From the NCBI GenBank assembly GCA_964346295.1, contig CAYFUG010000014.1, positions 1 to 42,592 on the forward strand: DNA of 42,592 nucleotides, given 5' to 3'. The notes under the pieces are model-generated. The model was not told where the DNA came from. It was given only the letters and a program-made list of their open reading frames with translations, and did no database searches. Positions 39,760-42,592 of this stretch are shown piece by piece. This stretch comes from CAYFUG01 sp964346295 (GTDB taxonomy: Bacteria > Patescibacteriota > Minisyncoccia > Moranbacterales > DUUL01). The position numbers were made by a program, and so were the translations under genes. How positions within the stretch are numbered: the first letter of the stretch is position 1; each line of letters opens with the position of its first letter.

Positions 39760-41556
39760 ATGAAAATTACTTTAGTAACAAAAGAAAACACTTGGCATGA
39801 TGAGAAAATTGAAGAGGAAGCTAAGATAACTGGGGTTGATTTCGAAGTAAGAGATTTTAAGGATTTAAATGATCTTAGAGAAATTGATGAGTTAGGGGAC
39901 ATAGTGGTTTGGAGATCCAGCTCTCTTGGTAGAGGTTCGGCCCGCGATGTTGTTTTTAGACTTATTGATAAGACCGGAAGAAGGATTATAAACAGAAGCC
40001 TTCTTACGAATCCAAGTGTTGGCCATAAGTTGTATCAGCAAAAAATAGTCGAAGGACTTTCTCCTGATGTTAATACGATCCAAACCTTCTCTTTCTCCAA
40101 TAAGGAAGACTTAATAGAGGGTATTAAAGAGGGTCAATTAAAAATTCCTTTTATCAAGAAGCCCAATTTGGGTTTTCAGGGCAGGGGAGTGGAACTTGTA
40201 AGTAGCTCTAATGAAATTGACACCTTCAAGGAAGGATCTTTTGAGGAGGTTATTTTCCAGAATTATATAGAAAATGATGGAGACTACAGAGTTTTAATTG
40301 TAGGAGGGAGGTCTTTGGGTGTCATAAAAAGGGTAGCTGCGGAAGGTAGTTTTTTGAATAATGTCTCTAGAGGAGGAAAAGCTCTTATTGTTAAAGATCG
40401 AAATTTAGAGATCAGGCTTTCAGGGATTGCTTCTCAGATAGTAACATTTTTTGATTTGAGTCTTTGCGGAGTGGACTTGATGGTAGATAAAAAAACGGGA
40501 GAAATTTATTTTTTGGAGCTCAACACTGTTCCTCAGTGGGAAGGTTTTCAGGAAGCAACGGGGGTTAATGTTGCGGGGGAGATTATAAAATACTGCCAAG
40601 GATTATCTTCGTCCGAAGTTCGAGAGTCGCTAGTTTCTAAGGTGAAAGATAATTATCAGACAGCAAAATTCCTTGATGATCGCAATAGGTTTCATTTTTA
40701 TTCTCGACTTTATCTCTGGGAAAGAAGAGAGGAGTACTTCTGCCAATTACTGAAGCTGAGAGGTTATTTTTTTGGTGATAGCGGGGAGGAGGGGGCTTGG
40801 TTGAGAGAAATCTTGGAAGACAAAGATTTTTATAGTAAAAAGATTTTCAATTCAAAGCCTTTTCGTGAGAAGGCAGTGAAAAAATACCCATTTCTGGGTT
40901 CTTATCATGAAATTTTGTTTAGAGCTTTAATTGCGAGAACTGTTTTCGGGGAAGATGTCACTAGGGAAATTGATAGAATTGTAGGCAGGGAGCCTCTTGT
41001 TGCTCTAAGAAATGTTTTATTGAAAGATGAAGAGAGTATTCTCAAGCTTTCAACTTTCGCTATAAACTATTTCTATCTTGTCAGCAACTATTTTAAAGAC
41101 GATAAATTTAAATTAAATTTGATACAAAAAATTACTCGCATAATAGAAAAAAAATTAGATTTTGCTGGAGGTGGCATTGAGGGCATGAGAAATGCTTTTT
41201 ATTTCTTGACACATTGTATAATTGGTGAGTCTGATTTTTATAGTAAAAAGATAATATTTGAAAGGGGTTTTTATCTTAAGATAATCAGAAACCTAGAGAA
41301 AATTATTAGAGAAAATTATTTTGAAATATCTCTTGATAACAAGTTAGAGTTCATTGTTTGTGCTAGATTGCTTGATTATGAATCTGCCTTGGAATCAATC
41401 ATTCAGGAGGAGGCAAGAAAATCTATTTCGGGAGTAGGGGTTTTTATAGTAGATAAATTCAACAGCAGTGCTTTAACGCCTTGTAAGAAAAGCTTCCCTG
41501 AATCAGAGCATCGAAATGTTTTGTATTTAATGGCTAATCTCAAAAAGAATGGATAG
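39760..41556 (+). CDS. RimK-like ATP-grasp ligase with a 300-residue helical C-terminal extension
   Basis: 598 residues. Residues 1-285 form a RimK-like ATP-grasp enzyme: SVGHKLYQQKIVE near 87, Lys133/134 in FIKKPNLGFQGRG, FQNYIENDGDYRVLIVGG, NNVSRGGKA near 200, Asp239 and FLELNTVPQWEGF with Glu253 and Asn255, then TGVNVAGEII. Residues 310-598 are helical and Lys/Glu/Tyr-rich, without a recognised fold; the string DFYSKKI occurs twice (356-362 and 492-498), and FLTHCIIGESDF near 482 is faintly like helical domains of the DUF6895 kind. The extension may select the substrate. It overlaps the next gene by eight bases. Confidence 0.78.
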   Translation: MKITLVTKENTWHDEKIEEEAKITGVDFEVRDFKDLNDLREIDELGDIVVWRSSSLGRGSARDVVFRLIDKTGRRIINRSLLTNPSVGHKLYQQKIVEGLSPDVNTIQTFSFSNKEDLIEGIKEGQLKIPFIKKPNLGFQGRGVELVSSSNEIDTFKEGSFEEVIFQNYIENDGDYRVLIVGGRSLGVIKRVAAEGSFLNNVSRGGKALIVKDRNLEIRLSGIASQIVTFFDLSLCGVDLMVDKKTGEIYFLELNTVPQWEGFQEATGVNVAGEIIKYCQGLSSSEVRESLVSKVKDNYQTAKFLDDRNRFHFYSRLYLWERREEYFCQLLKLRGYFFGDSGEEGAWLREILEDKDFYSKKIFNSKPFREKAVKKYPFLGSYHEILFRALIARTVFGEDVTREIDRIVGREPLVALRNVLLKDEESILKLSTFAINYFYLVSNYFKDDKFKLNLIQKITRIIEKKLDFAGGGIEGMRNAFYFLTHCIIGESDFYSKKIIFERGFYLKIIRNLEKIIRENYFEISLDNKLEFIVCARLLDYESALESIIQEEARKSISGVGVFIVDKFNSSALTPCKKSFPESEHRNVLYLMANLKKNG

Positions 41557-42487
41557 AGGTAAAGTCTTCAATCTTTTTTTTCTGTCTTCTGGAGAGCCTT
41601 CTAGCTACAGATTTTTAAGAATAAAAGAGGAGGTTGAGCAGAGGAGGATGGTCTTGAGGCCCATTAATATTTTTCGGGATTTTGTTTTTACTGAAGAAGG
41701 TTTAATTAATCTTTTCAGTGGTGAAGCCCTCATATTTTCTTCAGGGGAATTGTTTTGGTTTTTTTCAAATGTCGCAGAAACTCATTATGCGATTAGGATT
41801 TTAAATGGCAAGAGGGATGGGGTTAGTTCAAGTTTACTAAAGCTAGCTTCGAGGAGGATTTGTTTTGGGGACAAGTTCTATACTAGCAAATTTCTTTTTT
41901 CTGTTGGGGTGGCTATTCCCAAGTCAACTTTATTAGTAAGTAGAGAAAACATAGAGGAGCAGTCAAATTTGATTGGAGGATTTCCTTGTGTTTTAAAAAT
42001 AGTATCTGGCTCTGAAGGGGAGCAAGTTTCCCTGGTAAATACAAGTAGAGATGTGGTGGAATCTATAAAGGAGTCTTTGACTTATCAATTTGATAAAAAA
42101 ATTAAGCTTCCTAATTTTAGTGCTATTTTTCTTCTCCAAGAATACATCTCAGAAGCTAAGGGCTCAGATTATCGGGTGCTTTGCTTGGATGGTGAAATTT
42201 TAGGCGGCATTAAGCGCACTTCTCAAACGGATGATTTTCGGGCAAATGTCTCTTTGGGTGGCAAGGCGGAGGCTTTTGAGGTTCCAAAAGAGCTAGCGGA
42301 AATTTGTCTTAAAATAATGAAAGAAGGCAATCTTTTCTATGCTGGCCTGGACTTTATTTGGAGTGAAAAGCGAGGGTGGTTAGCGATTGAAATTAATACC
42401 TGTGCTCAGTTTAAGGGCTTTGAAAAAGCTACTGGGATTAATGTAGCTGGAAAGATTGTGGATAAACTCTTAGAAAGAAGCCAGTGA
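41549..42487 (+). CDS. RimK-like ATP-grasp ligase
   Basis: 312 residues, a compact enzyme. Order: an N-terminal pre-ATP-grasp region (1-100), GDKFYTSKFLFSVGVAIP, Lys150 (PCVLKIVSGSEG), Glu198 (LLQEYI), Asp207/Arg209 (SDYRV), FRANVSLGGKAEAF near 230 with Asn232, Asp268 (AGLDFIW) and AIEINTCAQFKGF with Glu281 and Asn283. All ATP and Mg ligands appear intact. The last 30 residues parallel the preceding ligase (TGINVAGKIV versus TGVNVAGEII), so they are likely paralogues. It starts inside the last codons of the upstream gene (ATGGATAG). No gene follows within the window. Confidence 0.85.
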   Translation: MDRGKVFNLFFLSSGEPSSYRFLRIKEEVEQRRMVLRPINIFRDFVFTEEGLINLFSGEALIFSSGELFWFFSNVAETHYAIRILNGKRDGVSSSLLKLASRRICFGDKFYTSKFLFSVGVAIPKSTLLVSRENIEEQSNLIGGFPCVLKIVSGSEGEQVSLVNTSRDVVESIKESLTYQFDKKIKLPNFSAIFLLQEYISEAKGSDYRVLCLDGEILGGIKRTSQTDDFRANVSLGGKAEAFEVPKELAEICLKIMKEGNLFYAGLDFIWSEKRGWLAIEINTCAQFKGFEKATGINVAGKIVDKLLERSQ

Positions 42488-42592
42488 GAGTTGTAGGAGA
42501 TTACAGGAAGCTTGGAAAGTTTTCAACTAAGCCAAAACGTGATACATCATCTAAAAATCTAACCCTACGCTGATTCGATTTATCATTTAAAA

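Noticed and set aside
36014..42592. Graspetide/microviridin-type RiPP cluster
   Set aside because: ATP-grasp enzymes raised the idea, but there is no room for a precursor peptide gene between the packed genes, none is seen in the last 105 bases, and the ligases look RimK-like.
1..42592. CRISPR array, rRNA genes, transposase or phage genes
   Set aside because: No regularly spaced repeats, rRNA-like sequence, transposase or phage structural genes were found; the YvlD-like 'holin' is a chromosomal membrane-protein family.
1..42592. TGA recoded to glycine or tryptophan as in some Patescibacteria
   Set aside because: TGA ends mreB, pilT and other complete genes at the expected lengths, and Trp is encoded by TGG.

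Overview
This AT-rich window reads like a chromosomal contig of an ultra-small Patescibacteria (Candidate Phyla Radiation) bacterium, probably Parcubacteria-like, though the exact lineage cannot be read from the sequence. The evidence is a secretin-less type IV pilus operon, the mix of RNase J, a SecG plus family 5 solute-binding protein pair, a bifunctional phosphoglucose/phosphomannose isomerase, an O-antigen-ligase/TPR fusion and ComEC/ComF. TGA is used as a stop codon (for example at the ends of mreB and pilT), so the code is the standard bacterial one. Most genes start after an A-rich leader with no Shine-Dalgarno (SD) sequence; the major pilin is a striking exception.

Layout. 1-338: palindromic repeat element. 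339-8671 (+): O-antigen ligase/TPR protein, a small membrane protein with a possible 31-codon coupled leader, ComEC, MurA, two HAD phosphatases and a 2H phosphoesterase. 8807-9811: MreB. 9872-14324 (-): DinB-like protein, tRNA-Ser(GCU) flanked by duplications of its own 5' and 3' ends, ComF and a ClpC/ClpB-type ATPase. 14859-28474 (+): pilMNO-pilB-response regulator-pilT-pilC, two pilins, pilD, three minor pilins and a PrsA/SurA-like foldase. 28524-28712: ferredoxin, then an intergenic block of nested hairpins that may be a structured RNA. 29070-35087 (-): RNase J, tRNA-Leu(CAG), PGI/PMI, solute-binding protein, SecG and a YvlD/holin-4-like membrane protein.

The most unusual part is 35347-42487 (+): six tightly packed or overlapping genes behind two tandem promoters with consensus -35 boxes. 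They encode a stand-alone 7TM protein of the kind normally fused to an inactive transglutaminase, an alpha-L-glutamate-ligase-like ATP-grasp enzyme fused to a RimB-like retropepsin domain, a large protein resembling N-formylglutamate amidohydrolases, a SAM methyltransferase, a RimK-like ATP-grasp with a 300-residue helical extension, and a second RimK-like ATP-grasp. Three amidoligases, one or two candidate hydrolases, a methyltransferase and a membrane protein in one operon look like an amino-acid or peptide ligation/trimming system with no obvious described counterpart.

How the parts relate: the pilus operon plus ComEC and ComF supports DNA uptake by natural transformation. MurA and MreB serve the cell wall. 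SecG, the solute-binding protein, the foldase and the 7TM protein act at the single membrane.
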